Source: Isoetes taiwanensis
Lineage: Eukaryota > Streptophyta > Lycopodiopsida > Isoetales > Isoetaceae
Assembly: GCA_021234155.1 (NCBI GenBank)
Contig: JAJEKV010000039.1
Coordinates: 9,749,077 to 9,813,076, forward strand
Length of the DNA stretch: 64,000 bases
Reading direction: 5' to 3'
In this document: positions 1 through 10,099 of the stretch, piece by piece
Layout: every line of letters starts with the position of its first letter
How positions within the stretch are numbered: the stretch's first letter is position 1
The notes under the pieces: generated by a model
The model's input: only the letters and a program-made list of their open reading frames with translations
Told to the model about the DNA's origin: nothing
The model's database searches: none
Translations under genes and position numbers: made by a program

Positions 1-647
1 GACAATATTGCTTAATTGAATTTCTTCTCCTTGCTAAAATCCGCTCATGTCCATGGAAGGCGCTAGCTCTGAAATCCCACAAAATGAGGCGCTTGACCCG
101 GCGCCCGAGAATGTTGATGAGGTCATTACTAGCGTAGAGACTTCTATTCCAATCCACGGAGAGGCGGCGGTTATTCCCATCACAAGCCGGCCGGATGGGC
201 GTAGAGGAGGTTGTCCTTACGAAGACTTGGGCAAACCCTTGGAAATGTCGTCCACACTATTAGTAATAGTGTGGGCCGAATATTTCAAAACCCGACCGTG
301 CTTCCTAGTCGGGTCACCTTCTTTGTATTGTGGTAAGGTTGTTGGGGAAGGAGTTTTCCGTGGCATGGCTATGCGCCACAATATTCGATTCGGATGATTG
401 TATTGTGGTAGCGGTGGACACGACTCTGGATCAACGGCCCGACTGCCGTTCCCCACCCTGGGGCGGAGACATTGGAGGAAGCCCGTCGGGTCATCGTCGT
501 GTGGCCCGGGTTGATGTCATCCATGTAAAACGCGAGTCACGGCCATTCGGTTCTTGTGTAATGAGCTGGATTGCGTGTTGAAACCATTGGGGGTCTACAC
601 ACGGCCAGTGCTTTGGCGGTTGACGAGGCCATGGTGCCCAGTGGCTC
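1..647 (+). other. Leader of the H3-like locus, unresolved
   Basis: A plus-strand open frame at 47-397 starts MSMEGASSEIPQ and its first 50 residues are acidic and protein-like. After about residue 55 the composition changes and I see no domain. It could be a first exon of the histone-like gene that starts at 648, with an intron in between, or an unrelated open stretch. A 23-bp perfect dyad (CCACACTATT/AATAGTGTGG) lies at about 250-273. The 648 frame is closed upstream by a TGA at 621-623. Confidence 0.25.
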
Positions 648-1466
648 ATGAATCAGGCTATCTCCTCGTCTCAGACGTTGGGACCACTATTGCATTCCCA
701 AACGTTTGGCAGTGGTGGGGGGGAGGAAGAACTGCAGACTATGGAAGTGCAGCATGACCCGCATCAGCTGGTCCAGCATGATCAGCAGGATCAGACGGGC
801 CAGCAAGATCAGCATCAGCTGGTCCAGCAAAATCAGCCGGATCAGCCGCCCCAGCAAGATCATCAGGTGGACCAGCATGTTGATCCCGGGAACCCTAGTT
901 CGAGTGGAAAAGGTTCTAGGAAGCCCCGGCGAAAGCTGAAATCCAGGCCGAAGAAATCCGAGCCGGCAAAGCCTCCTAGGCTTGTTCCTACTGCGAGACA
1001 AGCTGAGAGAGATGCAGGCAAGGAGACTGATAAGCTTGGTAATAAGCGGAAGCCTAAGGAAGGGGAGCCTAGTGTTAGATATGGTGGCCCTGAGAAGATG
1101 AAGGGTGCTCCTCCTGGCACTCAGGCTTTGAGGGAGATCGTGCTTGGCGGCAGCACGCACCCGACCTCGATTCCCAAGCTTGCCTTCGCTAGAATGGTCG
1201 GGGTTTGAGATCACGGGGAAATTATTGAGAGGAGGAAGGAAGCAAGAAGCAAGAGGAGGGACAGAGCACGGACTTCGTCCCCGATGGTGGAGGAGGAGGT
1301 GAATAGAATCCAGGCAGAGGCCTTGGACATACTGCAAGAGGCAGCAGAGGCTCATCTAATTAGCCTCTTTGAGGACAGTGTCCGCTGTTGTGTGCACAGA
1401 GGACGTGTTACTGTGCAGGCCAACGATTATGCTTTAGCTAGATACTTCCGTGGATGCCTCCCTTAG
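648..1466 (+). pseudogene. Divergent histone H3-like (CENH3-like) gene with Q-rich tail, one in-frame stop
   Basis: The C-terminal part matches the histone H3 fold. PPGTQALREI aligns to the canonical PGTVALREI start of helix alphaN. After exactly the right spacing (REI plus 10 residues), IPKLAFARMV matches I-RKLPFQRLV. Further on, NRIQAEALDILQEAAEAHL, LFEDS, HRGRVT and ALARYFRG match helix 2, loop 2 and the H3 C terminus. The NR..AEAL spelling resembles plant CENH3 more than canonical H3. The roughly 150-residue tail has repeated QDQ/HQLVQ segments followed by a basic Lys/Arg/Pro region, and has no ARTKQTARK start. A TGA at 1206-1208 interrupts the single frame between helix 1 and helix 2, where about 22 extra residues would also be present. 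Either a short intron of about 70 nt removes this, or the copy is dead or carries a sequence error. Histone family membership is secure. Centromere function is inference. Confidence 0.75.
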
Positions 1467-1589
1467 CATCCTTTTGTAACACTTTTTTGTTTCTTAATAT
1501 ATGAGTGTTTTAGTATTTATCGTCATGAGTGTTTTATATTTATCTGTAATTATTTGCAATTCTATTTATTGCGGCTGTGCATTTATCTA

Positions 1590-1780
1590 CTAGTGTTGAC
1601 CGTGGCCACGGTGCGAAAATGACTATTCCATATTCTGTGGGAAGGTCTATTTCGCACCGTGGCCACGGTGCGAAAATGACTATTCCACATTCTTTGGGAA
1701 AGTCTATTTCGCACCGTGGGCCTGGTCTTGAAAAAATAGTGGTTCAAAGTTTTTGGAGGCGCAATTTCGCACCGTGACTT
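1590..1780. repeat. 57-nt hairpin repeat cluster 1
   Basis: Two complete head-to-tail units at 1606-1662 and 1663-1719, then partial copies to 1780. Each unit begins CCACGGTGCGAAA and ends TTTCGCACCGTGG, so it folds on itself. The inner part is also partly self-complementary (GACTATTCC / GGGAAGGTCTA). Where two units abut they create a perfect 26-bp palindrome (1650-1675). The same family recurs at 3783-3839 and 5150-5455. Confidence 0.85.
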
Positions 1781-1937
1781 CTGATGCTAAAAGCAGACTA
1801 TTCACACATTGTGAAGAGAATCTTTGAACTGAATTTAGAATCTACACGTAAGGAAAATGGCCAAGAGCTTTCCAAATTGAAAATGTGCGGTAAATAGGCC
1901 GGATCACATGTATCACTTATGGTTACATACTTATAAC

Positions 1938-2276
1938 TCATATAAGAGGCATAGCATGTACATAGAACTCATATAAGAGGCATAGCATACATGAATGAAG
2001 AAGCTTATTCGCGATCGGGATCATCATGAAAAGGTAGTTGAGTGATGCGATTAATCTCATAGGCATGCGCTCTGGAACCCTCCAAAGGTGGATAATAACA
2101 CGATAAAACCCTCCGGAAGAACGATTTCGGCCCTCTGCTACTCCTTCCAGCCAGGGATCAAGGGGGATACCCCTCTGAGAACATCTATGAATATCATTAT
2201 ATGTCATAGTGCAAGTAATGGAGTCCATATCTTCGGGACGAGGAGGCCGAGACATAGCAAATGGGCATATACGCAT
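1938..2276 (-). CDS. Unknown protein, family X copy 1
   Basis: I do not recognise the family. The first 60 residues resemble the product at 2417-2722 on the same strand. Shared features are R-x-CPFAM/R-x-AM, then DSITC-x-M, an R-x-IP-x-x-W motif and VIIHL. The two copies are 140 bp apart and look like a tandem duplication. The C-terminal half here (from about residue 70) is hydrophobic and diverges. There is no transmembrane topology or signal peptide I would trust. The duplication with retained protein similarity suggests these frames were once coding. It may be an exon or a small TE-related protein. Confidence 0.4.
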   Translation of the reverse strand: MRICPFAMSRPPRPEDMDSITCTMTYNDIHRCSQRGIPLDPWLEGVAEGRNRSSGGFYRVIIHLWRVPERMPMRLIASLNYLFMMIPIANKLLHSCMLCLLYEFYVHAMPLI

Positions 2277-2416
2277 TGAGTGGAACCCTACTTATATCGA
2301 ACAAAATTATTGACATGCACTGTAGCAGCATTATTGGTTATACATACGAGCATAATGTACAAAATACACATGTATATAATGTACGTATATAGCGTATATA
2401 CATTCTGAGTATTGAG

Positions 2417-2722
2417 TTAGGGGGACTCTTCTGAGTCATTGTCACCAGGCACCCCAGTGATCTTTTCTATCATGTACATTTGATGCTCTCTATTCCATAT
2501 TAGATGGATGATAACATCGAAGGGATCAGGATAATAGCGAGGATTGAGAACGGCAGTGGTCATCCAGTCTTCCATGGGTATTTCTCGCTCGCGACACTGC
2601 TTGAAATTTTCGTGATTCATCTTGCAGGTAATGGAATCACGTTCAGGACCAGAATGAGACCACATGGCTAGACGGAGGCCAATATTCTTTTCGGCAATTT
2701 GATGTATATTTATACCCACCAA
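2417..2722 (-). CDS. Unknown protein, family X copy 2
   Basis: This is the paralogue of the product at 1938-2276. It reads about 100 residues with DSITCKM, REIPMEDW and FDVIIHLIW matching the neighbour in order. The C terminus is acidic (DNDSEESP). The start lies in an AT-rich tract with repeated ATTATTGA-GGTATATA segments (2715-2800). It sits divergently, about 400 bp from the family Y open frame at 3124. No known domain is visible. Confidence 0.4.
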   Translation of the reverse strand: MVGINIHQIAEKNIGLRLAMWSHSGPERDSITCKMNHENFKQCREREIPMEDWMTTAVLNPRYYPDPFDVIIHLIWNREHQMYMIEKITGVPGDNDSEESP

Positions 2723-3123
2723 AATTATTGATGGTATATACCCAGAAAATTATTGACGGTATATACATAGAAATTATTGATGGTATATACATACCAAAAT
2801 TATTATCATATACATACTTGTATGGTACTCGTATACTACGTGAGCTACAATATGTAAATATAATGTACGTATATAGCATATATACCTGATTTCTCTTTAA
2901 ATAGGCATCTATGCCTTGTCTTTGTCTGCTTCTTGTTTGCATGCTCCTTGCCTCCCTGTCCGCTTCTTGTTGCTCTTTGCCTGCCTGTCTGCTCCACTAG
3001 TTTCTTGCAAATGGTAACTTTGCAAGAACATCCTCATTTGGGCTGATCGGAATACACGCAAGCGTCGGTGTAGAGTTATATCGTGCACTTTTGATGATTT
3101 TTTAACAACTTTTGGGAGCATCG

Positions 3124-3276
3124 ATGGCGTCACGGTCCAACCCGAGGCTTGCAAGGCGGCTGATCAACCGTTATCGATCGCTATACTCGTCATCTCCCTC
3201 CTCCGGGGAGATCAATTCGAGTGAAGCAAGGTTCACTCTAAGTGCTTTGGGACTTCTTGAACCCCCTCAGATTTAG
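3124..3276 (+). CDS. Unknown short protein, family Y copy 1 (truncated)
   Basis: A 50-residue open frame starts in a good plant context (ATCGATGGC). Its last 20 residues, containing INSSEA and LGLLEPP, match INPSEC and RGLLEPP of the longer product at 4379-4995. The frame then stops at 3274-3276, while similarity to the longer copy fades. It is either a first exon or a truncated duplicate. Upstream (2920-3000) is a CTTGTTTGC/CTCCTTGCC low-complexity stretch, like the one before copy 2. Confidence 0.35.
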   Translation: MASRSNPRLARRLINRYRSLYSSSPSSGEINSSEARFTLSALGLLEPPQI

Positions 3277-3279
3277 AAG

Positions 3280-3774
3280 ATAGGCTAGAAGCAGGTTGAA
3301 GGACATGCTTTTCCATGGTTTCATGGCCTACTCTACGGATCGTATGTGCCTGCCTGGTCATTCCTACTAATGAGAAGAATAGGATTTATATCCTCATTGA
3401 ACTTCGACTTCCATTACAAATCTTTTTGTGGATATTGGTAAGCTCCTATTCGTTCCTTGACTTCAACATCCACGTAGTTCTTGTCTAGATTCCCCACGGG
3501 ATACAATTCCTTGGGATACACGTGACCTATGGCTACATAGCACCACGACACATAATACATTACATATCACGGTGAAGATACTCCTTTGGACTGGTATAAA
3601 GATTTTCATAGAAATTAAGATATAAGCAAGTGATTTCCGTGTAATTAAGTAACTTGACCTCATATTATCATGTATTATGTTGGCAATCTTACACTTTTAG
3701 TGTAATTGAATGGTTTCTTCTACCATTTTCCTTGTATTTTCTCGTGTGAATGTTTTATTTGTAGTCATATTCGG
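3280..3774. other. No supported feature
   Basis: Intergenic sequence between the short family Y frame and the next hairpin unit. I see only short open frames with no similarity inside the window. Confidence 0.4.
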
Positions 3775-3845
3775 GACCGTGGCCACGGTGCGAAATCGCC
3801 TCACTTAAAAATTATTGAAGGTCCTATTTCGCACCGTGGCTACAG
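3775..3845. repeat. 57-nt hairpin repeat, single unit
   Basis: One complete unit lies at 3783-3839, starting CCACGGTGCGAAAT and ending ATTTCGCACCGTGG. Its spacer contains AAATTATTGAAGG, shared with the cluster at 5.2-5.4 kb but not with the cluster at 1.6 kb. Confidence 0.85.
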
Positions 3846-3949
3846 TATTAGTACTTCAACAGTATTCCTGGCTACTGTGGTATTATACTTCAACAGTATT
3901 AGTATTATACTTCAACATTATTGGAGTCGTAGCTATAAATTCTTTCACC

Positions 3950-4375
3950 TTGCTTTCACTTCTCACCTTTGTTCCATGTTTTCACATTGCTTTCACTTCT
4001 CGTGTTCTCACCTTGCTTTCACTTCTCACCTTGTGTTCCGTGTTCTTTGCTAATTGATCTTGATCCTTGCTTCTTGCTCCTTCATCTTCGTGCTACTTCA
4101 TGCTACTTGGTCTTGTTCCTTGCTCCTGATCTTGCTACTTGATCTTGTTCCTTGCTTCCTTGTTCCATGATCTTCCTTGTTCCTTGCTACTTCATCTACC
4201 TGGTTCTTGCTATTTGGTCTTCCTTGTTCCTTGATCTTCTTGCTCCTTGATCTTCCTTGTTCCTTGCTTCTTCCTACTTGATCTTGATCCTTGTTCCTTG
4301 CTACTTGGTCCTCTTCCTTGCTTCTTGCTCCTTGCCTTGTTCCTTGCTCTGCTCCTTGTTCCTTGCTTGCTTGTG
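3950..4375 (+). repeat. CTTGTTCCTTGCTCC low-complexity tract
   Basis: A degenerate array of CTTGNTCCTTG-type words with no strict period. It is open on both strands and would encode a Leu/Cys-rich peptide upstream of the family Y frame, which I regard as non-coding. It probably represents leader or promoter sequence, because a shorter tract of the same type precedes family Y copy 1. Confidence 0.6.
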
Positions 4376-4378
4376 CAA

Positions 4379-4995
4379 ATGATTGGACCCAATCCTCCCT
4401 GGGCTACTCCAGAAGGACTGCAAGCATGCCCCAGGCATTCTGTGCGGCCTGGAATGGATGAGCTATGGGACCATTTCTTGGAGTGGAGGTTGCGCCACAG
4501 TCCTACCAAGGAGCTTACAATGGAGTTGATCAACTTCATTCTGGAGCGATTTGATTGTGGTCATGAGCCACTGATGGAAATTAATCCATCTGAATGTTAT
4601 AGGAGACTTGCAATGAGGGGACTTCTTGAACCCCCTCCTTATCTGGACGAGATGCTACAGCAATTGAGGCCTCTTCTTCGTGCTGGCTATTTAGCACACT
4701 CTCTGGATGCATACATATCGAGGGAATTCATTCATGAAATTAGTAAGGGGACGGGATGTATGGCCTTATTAGAGTGTACTACCACGAGTACAATGGTTTT
4801 GTGGAGTTAGGTCCGCTCTTCTTCCGTGAGTATCATCCTGTGGAATTACTTTTTCTAATGACTAGGTACCCCATATGGTGGGAAGAATCAGTCTGGGATG
4901 AGCGTGAGCTCTTGATTCCTAACCCGGATGCATGGGTTACACCTCGCGGGGGAAGGGGAAGGGAAGGGGTTAGGAACCTAGGGGAGCGTTACTAG
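4379..4995 (+). pseudogene. Unknown protein, family Y copy 2, one frameshift
   Basis: Reads from ATG at 4379 (MIGPNPPWATPEG) to about 4757 in one frame. It continues in another frame as MYGLIRVYYHEYNGF to the stop at 4993-4995, so one indel near 4757 splits an otherwise continuous product of about 205 residues. The sequence is rich in Trp, Leu and Glu (DELWDHFLEWRL, YPIWWEESVWDEREL) and ends in a Gly/Arg-rich tail. Similarity to the short frame at 3124-3276 supports real coding. I do not recognise the family. The compact globular composition does not look like a transposase or a histone. Confidence 0.5.
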
Positions 4996-5139
4996 GGACA
5001 TCTTGCCGTGGTCTCTAGTAACCTTTGCTATCTATCATAAATATTTCATATGATCTGGTGATAATATGTTCTATAAATATTCTCTAATATGTTAATATGT
5101 TCTCTAATATGTTAATATTCTCTGAATTCTTGGCCCATA

Positions 5140-5460
5140 TTTCGCACCGTAGCCAGTGTGCGAAATTGACTTTCAGTACAAATTATTGAAGGGCCTATTT
5201 TCTAGACCGTAGCCCGCGATGCGAAATCGGCCGAAATTACAAATTATTGAAGGGCCTGGCCGCGCACCGTGGCTACGGTGCGAAATCGACTCAGTTACAA
5301 ATTATTCAAGGGCCTATTTCGCACCGTAGCCACGGTGCGAAATCGACCCAGTTACAAATTATTGAAGGGCCTATTTCGCACCGTGGCTACGGTGCGAAAT
5401 ACGTGGATCGATTTTAATTCTGAGGCCCATATTTCTTGCACCGTGGCCCGATCGCGCAAT
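5140..5460. repeat. 57-nt hairpin repeat cluster 3
   Basis: Two intact units at 5273-5329 and 5330-5386, flanked by about three degenerate ones. The first intact unit has ends CTACGG...CCGTAG and the next has CCACGG...CCGTGG, so the stem stays paired while its sequence changes. The spacer is ACAAATTATTGAAGGGCC. Confidence 0.85.
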
Positions 5461-5744
5461 ACATGCATCAATTTACTTACAACCACGGCATTTCGCTGCT
5501 GCGAGCACTATCGGCTGATAAATAAACCAACTCTTTTACGGTAGAGGCGTTATCGGGGAGCTCTCAATCCGGACATAACCTTTGCCTTGCCTACATCTCA
5601 TTGATCTCCACTCCCTTGATCGCTCAACAGCTGCGGACTTATACCAAGCTGCCCTCTTTTTTTCCCGCTGGGTTTTTTGTCTAAACAACTTAGCAAGTGT
5701 TGATTCACTCTGGTTCCGTGATTTCTTCACCCACTTGCACACGA

Positions 5745-7904
5745 TCATACGTAAAACCATTGACACATCTGCTGCAAGGAATTCCCCAACTGAACCTCGT
5801 GTTGAGTGAAGCGGAAGAATGCATTCTTTGCTTGCTTATGGGACTTCTCCATTCCCTGTGTATTCCAAATTCCCGGGCTTCCATACTCCACGACAAACCA
5901 CCGCCATGTGCGAGCGAGAATATGGACATAGTGAGTCAAATTGGCCTCACCCCATGCCGTCGGGAAAGACTTAGTGAAGTTTGTGGACTGCCTCACGGAA
6001 TTTGGCAACATCATTTTTCCTGCACTACCTTTTTTGCATTTCCTTTACCGGTCTGGAGAAATCCTGCCATGCCTTGATTTTCTTCAGGCGTGATCGCCCA
6101 CGATCATTTCGATCATCCTCATTTGCAATAAGATCCTTGTAAGCTTCCCAAACACCGGATAAGTTCTCTTTCGCGGGGGAGGCAAAAAACCTCTTAGCCT
6201 TTGGACCACCCATCTTTGGGTTTCGGGGGAACCTTGCGGATACCTTTGGATCTTGAAGTATTTTGTAGTGCCCACCATGAAGTCCCACATTAGATAGCAC
6301 CTTTTCAACTTCATGCATGGCAGCTTCCCTAGAGCTTTGGGGTGATTTATTCCAAGCAAGCGGGATACTCATGTAAACCATCTTGTCTATGATTCTCAAG
6401 AAAGCATGAAGGGTGCATATGTGTACTCTTCTTAGCGGAATTGGCAGAATTGGCATCAAGGTTGTGTCCTTCTCCTCTCTATTTGGTGGCTCATCACGGA
6501 CCACGGTCTAATGTACTCTTGTCCAATCCAGCTGAATCTCTTCTTGCATAGAGACAGTAGGGACAAGCATGAGTAGTCTTACCAGCACCATGCTTCATTC
6601 TGTACATGCATTTTATTGTCTTCAAATCTGCAGCAAGATGCCATTCAACCTCGTACTCACCATATCCGGGAGGCGCAAGTTTTCTCGATTAAAGTGAGAG
6701 GCAATCATTGTGGGAATGGGTGTTTGATCAAAAACCCATTTCGATTATCTTGTGATTTTCCTCACGGTACTGAAATAAACCAACCCACCAAATGTGATCT
6801 TGATTTGGGCCGGAAAACTTATCATCTAGATTTGACTCTTCATTCCCTGTATTCAAAGCTCTGTTCATTAGACTCAACGAAACCCTCTCGTACTTCTCGC
6901 CTTTCACCAATTCCATTTCATCCAGCTTCAAAACAATTCTTAGTTTGCCAGCGCACTCTTCTACCTTCATATCATAAAATCGAACCAAAAGCTGAAGCAT
7001 TCTAGTTAAGTCTATCCAGCAATTGTTATTTTCATTAAGGCAGAAAGTATCACCAAACTTCGACTTCTTCTTACCTTTGGTATAGGATGCCAATGTATCC
7101 AAGTTGACACTGCTGGTCAGCTGATACATATCACCAAGAAGCTCTTGCACTTGTCTGTTTCTCGATGACCTACAAGTCATCACGCTAGTCATCCTTGGTA
7201 GTAGAATAGTTTTGGTAATGCCTTGTTGTTTAAAGCCATCCTGCAAGCATCTGAACAAAGCAATATAAGCTTGCCTACTTATTCCGACATTGTCACACAG
7301 TTCTTGCACTGATTCTGAGGTTTGACTGTTCCCCAACTCCTGCAACAGTTGATGTACTACAGCTTTCCTAAGTTGAATGCTACCAGGAAGCTTTAACATT
7401 CTCAATACATCATCTTTAGTAACTAATTTCTTTAATAAACCGGCAATATTAGCAGGTTTTCTCTTATTTTCTTCTGCAAGATTTGGATCAACAAGCTTTT
7501 TAATAGCCATGACCCTTTTTTTTTGAGCCTCCACCCCCAGGGGCTAATATATTTATGGGCTTCAGGTTTTTTGCCCTCTCCCTGATCCCCAGTGGAGTTC
7601 TTTTTAAGCGTTTGACCCGCTTGTGAAGGGAATCATTTTCTTGCGCAACCCTCTTCATTCCTTGCTGCAGTGCATTCATCTCAGTCACTAATTTCTGATT
7701 TTCTACCTCCAATTCATTGAGCTTGCGGCATTGTTGAGACAGAAAGTAGTTCGCCTGTTGGAGCTGATTAACATCTGATAAAACTTTGCAATTGAATCCA
7801 TACAAGTGGTTATACATGGCACGCAAATGTGGATCAGTATTACCATTAACCAAATTATTACAGTAACCTAGTAACCCTTCTTTGTCCCTTACAAGCAAAT
7901 TCAA
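5745..7904 (-). pseudogene. Fragmented transposase-like gene
   Basis: Minus-strand coding segments in successive frames: 7904-7500 (coiled coil, QLQQANYFLSQQ to VKRLKR), 7534-6728 (helical, GISRQAYIALFRCLQDGF), about 6680-6500 (WHLAADLKTIKC, then CPYC), 6504-6025 (VHICTLHAFLRIIDKMV) and 6014-5745 (WFVVEYG, WNTQGMEKSHKQAK, LQQMCQWFY). This order, with a WHL-DLK segment, a CxxC and an EKSH helix, recalls large uncharacterised transposase-like proteins found in many eukaryotic genomes. That family assignment is from memory and not certain. At least four frame changes are present, so it is decayed or the sequence carries indels. Coding may extend to about 8118. No terminal inverted repeats were found. 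Confidence 0.5.
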
Positions 7905-8118
7905 TAAGACCCGGATGCAGTGGAAGTTTGGATGGGCTCAGTGAAAGGATCACATGGATCTGATTGGCCTTTAGCCCGAGAGGTCTATATTCATGGCTCG
8001 AAGCTCGCAATGCATCTTCATCTATTGGTTGCTTCCAAGTGAACTTATTCTGTAAAGGCGAGGCATTCTTTTGGCACTTGCACTCTAAATTGACCCTCGG
8101 AATTAGTTTGATCCACAA

Positions 8119-8647
8119 AGCGAAGTATTAGAAGGAAGAACACTCAAAGGAATGCAATGGCGACTCGGAAACCAAATACCTTTGCCATTGGCGTTGCAAA
8201 AGACCGAGAACCGGGCCGGAGATTAGAATTAGGAAGATTCTTGCCAACAAAACGAAAGCGAAATTGAAAAAATTTGGCTCTATTTTGGCAAGAATCCTCA
8301 TAATCGAATTCAAAAACTGCACGGGCGCGATGGCAAGATCGTTGGGCTTCGATGGCGCGATGGCAAGGTCGATGGCGCGAGGGCAAGCTCAATCGATGGT
8401 CTTGAAGCTTCGATGGCATAAGCTCGAAGGTGGGAAAAGCGAAAATCCTAGATATAATCATCAAATATTGGTCGTTAGGAAATAATGATTGCGGGGTTAG
8501 GTTAGGGGTTAGGTTGGGAGGTTAGGTAGTTAGGTTAGGGAGAGTGAAATTTAGGTATGGGGGGAAGCTAGGTTCGGCATCCTACGTGGCGGCCCCCCTA
8601 ATATATTCTTAGGAGGCCCTTATTTGACCTCAAAAAAACTCTAATGC
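8119..8647. other. No gene; short TTAGG-like repeats
   Basis: Nothing coding is supported here. At 8494-8548 there are about seven degenerate GGTTAGG words, shorter and less regular than a telomere tract. At 8325-8400 GATGGCGCGATGGCAAG-type words repeat four times. Confidence 0.4.
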
Positions 8648-10085
8648 CACATATCTGCATAGACAAAGATCAGCACATCACATAGGGAATCCTACCCAAG
8701 GCTCAGACTCAAGGGGATGACTGACGGCTTGGGTCTCCGGAGTTCATTGCAGACAGAATTCATGGCAATGGATTTGGCTGGCATATGAACATGGCTTAGG
8801 GTTGTCCACTCCATCCGCCCCTCCTGTGCACACTTTGCAGAGTAGGCTGAAAAGTGTTGGGACCTGACTGTAGCCCGCCGGATGCATAGCCAAGGGGGCT
8901 ATATCCTGGGTTGCATCTCCCCAGTTCCGATGGGGCAGGTAGGGATCACTCCCTCCAGAGATCTACATGCTGACTCAAGGTGACTAGAGGGCCACTGCCC
9001 GTATTCGACTTGAACTCAATGGAAGGTCATATTCACCACCTCACGAGTGTCGAGCCCATACCTTGCCCACACGCAGTGGCAAGCCATTAGACCTAGTCAC
9101 AATAATCCCCGGTAGCACTAACACACCATAGGGATCGTTCAAGAGTCGAACACCTAACCTCCTTATAAGCCCGGCCCGCCCCTTCACCCACAACCGGGTG
9201 TGGCTCTTGTGCCTGGGCCGCAACTTCTGATTGTGCTAGAGAGGCTACTCTAGGAGCATCGACTACAAAGCTTTAGGTCTCTACCCCCCCCTTCCCAATA
9301 CAAGGAGTTCATAGAGATACATCATCCATATACATCACAGAAGAACTAAAGAACAAGATCTAATCTACAACATAGAGTTAGATTCTTTAGTTCGGATCTG
9401 CTATCTAGGGATCTAGAGGGGCTGCTATGGCCAATCTAATAGGCTAAACCCTTTGATTCAATGACTAAAATAGGGTTTAGACTATCTAATTGGCCAAATA
9501 CCTGATCCTTGAGGGGCTCCTCCCGACTGAGCTCGACCATCCTCTTTGGCCTTTCGAATCTAGAGAAACTAAGGATGCAATTCTCCCAGTCGGAGTCTGG
9601 GATGCGGTTTTGGCTGTTGAGGCAGCCAAAACAGAGTTCTGAAGCCCTAAAATCGAAAATTGGGCTGGTTAGGGTTTCCTACCCTATATAGACAAGGGGT
9701 GGGCTAGGGTTTCCAATTATCTCCTTTTGGCATGTGGGATAATTGGAAATGGGCCCACTTGCCTTTAAGGGCTAGGTGGCCAAATGTGCACACATGGAAA
9801 TGTGTGCCCACATTAATGTGTACATTGGGAAATGTGCACATTAATTGCACCTATGGGTGTGGCCCACTTGGACTGAAGTGTCCACTTGGAAATGTGTGCT
9901 CCATTAATATGTTCATTGGAAAATGTGCACATTAATAGTTGCACATATTTCTGGCAAGTTGCCCCCTAGGGCTACTCACACCGCTCCGCTTAGCGTACCG
10001 CCGGTGGAGTGGGCGGTACGCGGCGATGCGAGGCAAGCACGATGCGGTATGCGTTCGAGGCCGTATACCGTGCTGGAACGTCACA
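8648..10085 (-). repeat. Left (3') LTR, outer end missing
   Basis: Nearly identical to 21360-22786 over its whole length, with clustered small differences. It ends at ACGTCACA (10078-10085). Homology stops abruptly at 8648, although the right LTR continues outward for another 246 bp. The element orientation is minus, so this is the 3' LTR lacking its terminal (U5-side) part. Confidence 0.9.
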
Positions 10086-10099
10086 TTCTCCCCACCTTG
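10086..10099 (-). other. Polypurine tract
   Basis: Read on the minus strand, AAGGTGGGGAGAA directly precedes the TGTGACGTT start of the 3' LTR. This is the expected position and composition of a plus-strand primer site. Confidence 0.8.

Noticed and set aside
648-1355. Minus-strand 222-codon Leu/Arg-rich frame (687-1355)
   Set aside because: It is the reverse-strand shadow of the Gln/His-rich histone tail.
4247-4378. N-terminal Leu-rich extension of family Y copy 2 as a signal peptide
   Set aside because: It is the CTTGTTCC low-complexity tract. The ATG at 4379 is a better start.
1597-5455. CRISPR-like array from repeated palindromes
   Set aside because: Eukaryotic context, and the spacers are conserved and self-complementary. 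The repeating entity is a 57-nt hairpin.
8494-8548. Interstitial telomere repeat
   Set aside because: Only a few irregular TTAGG-like words without the regular plant heptamer.
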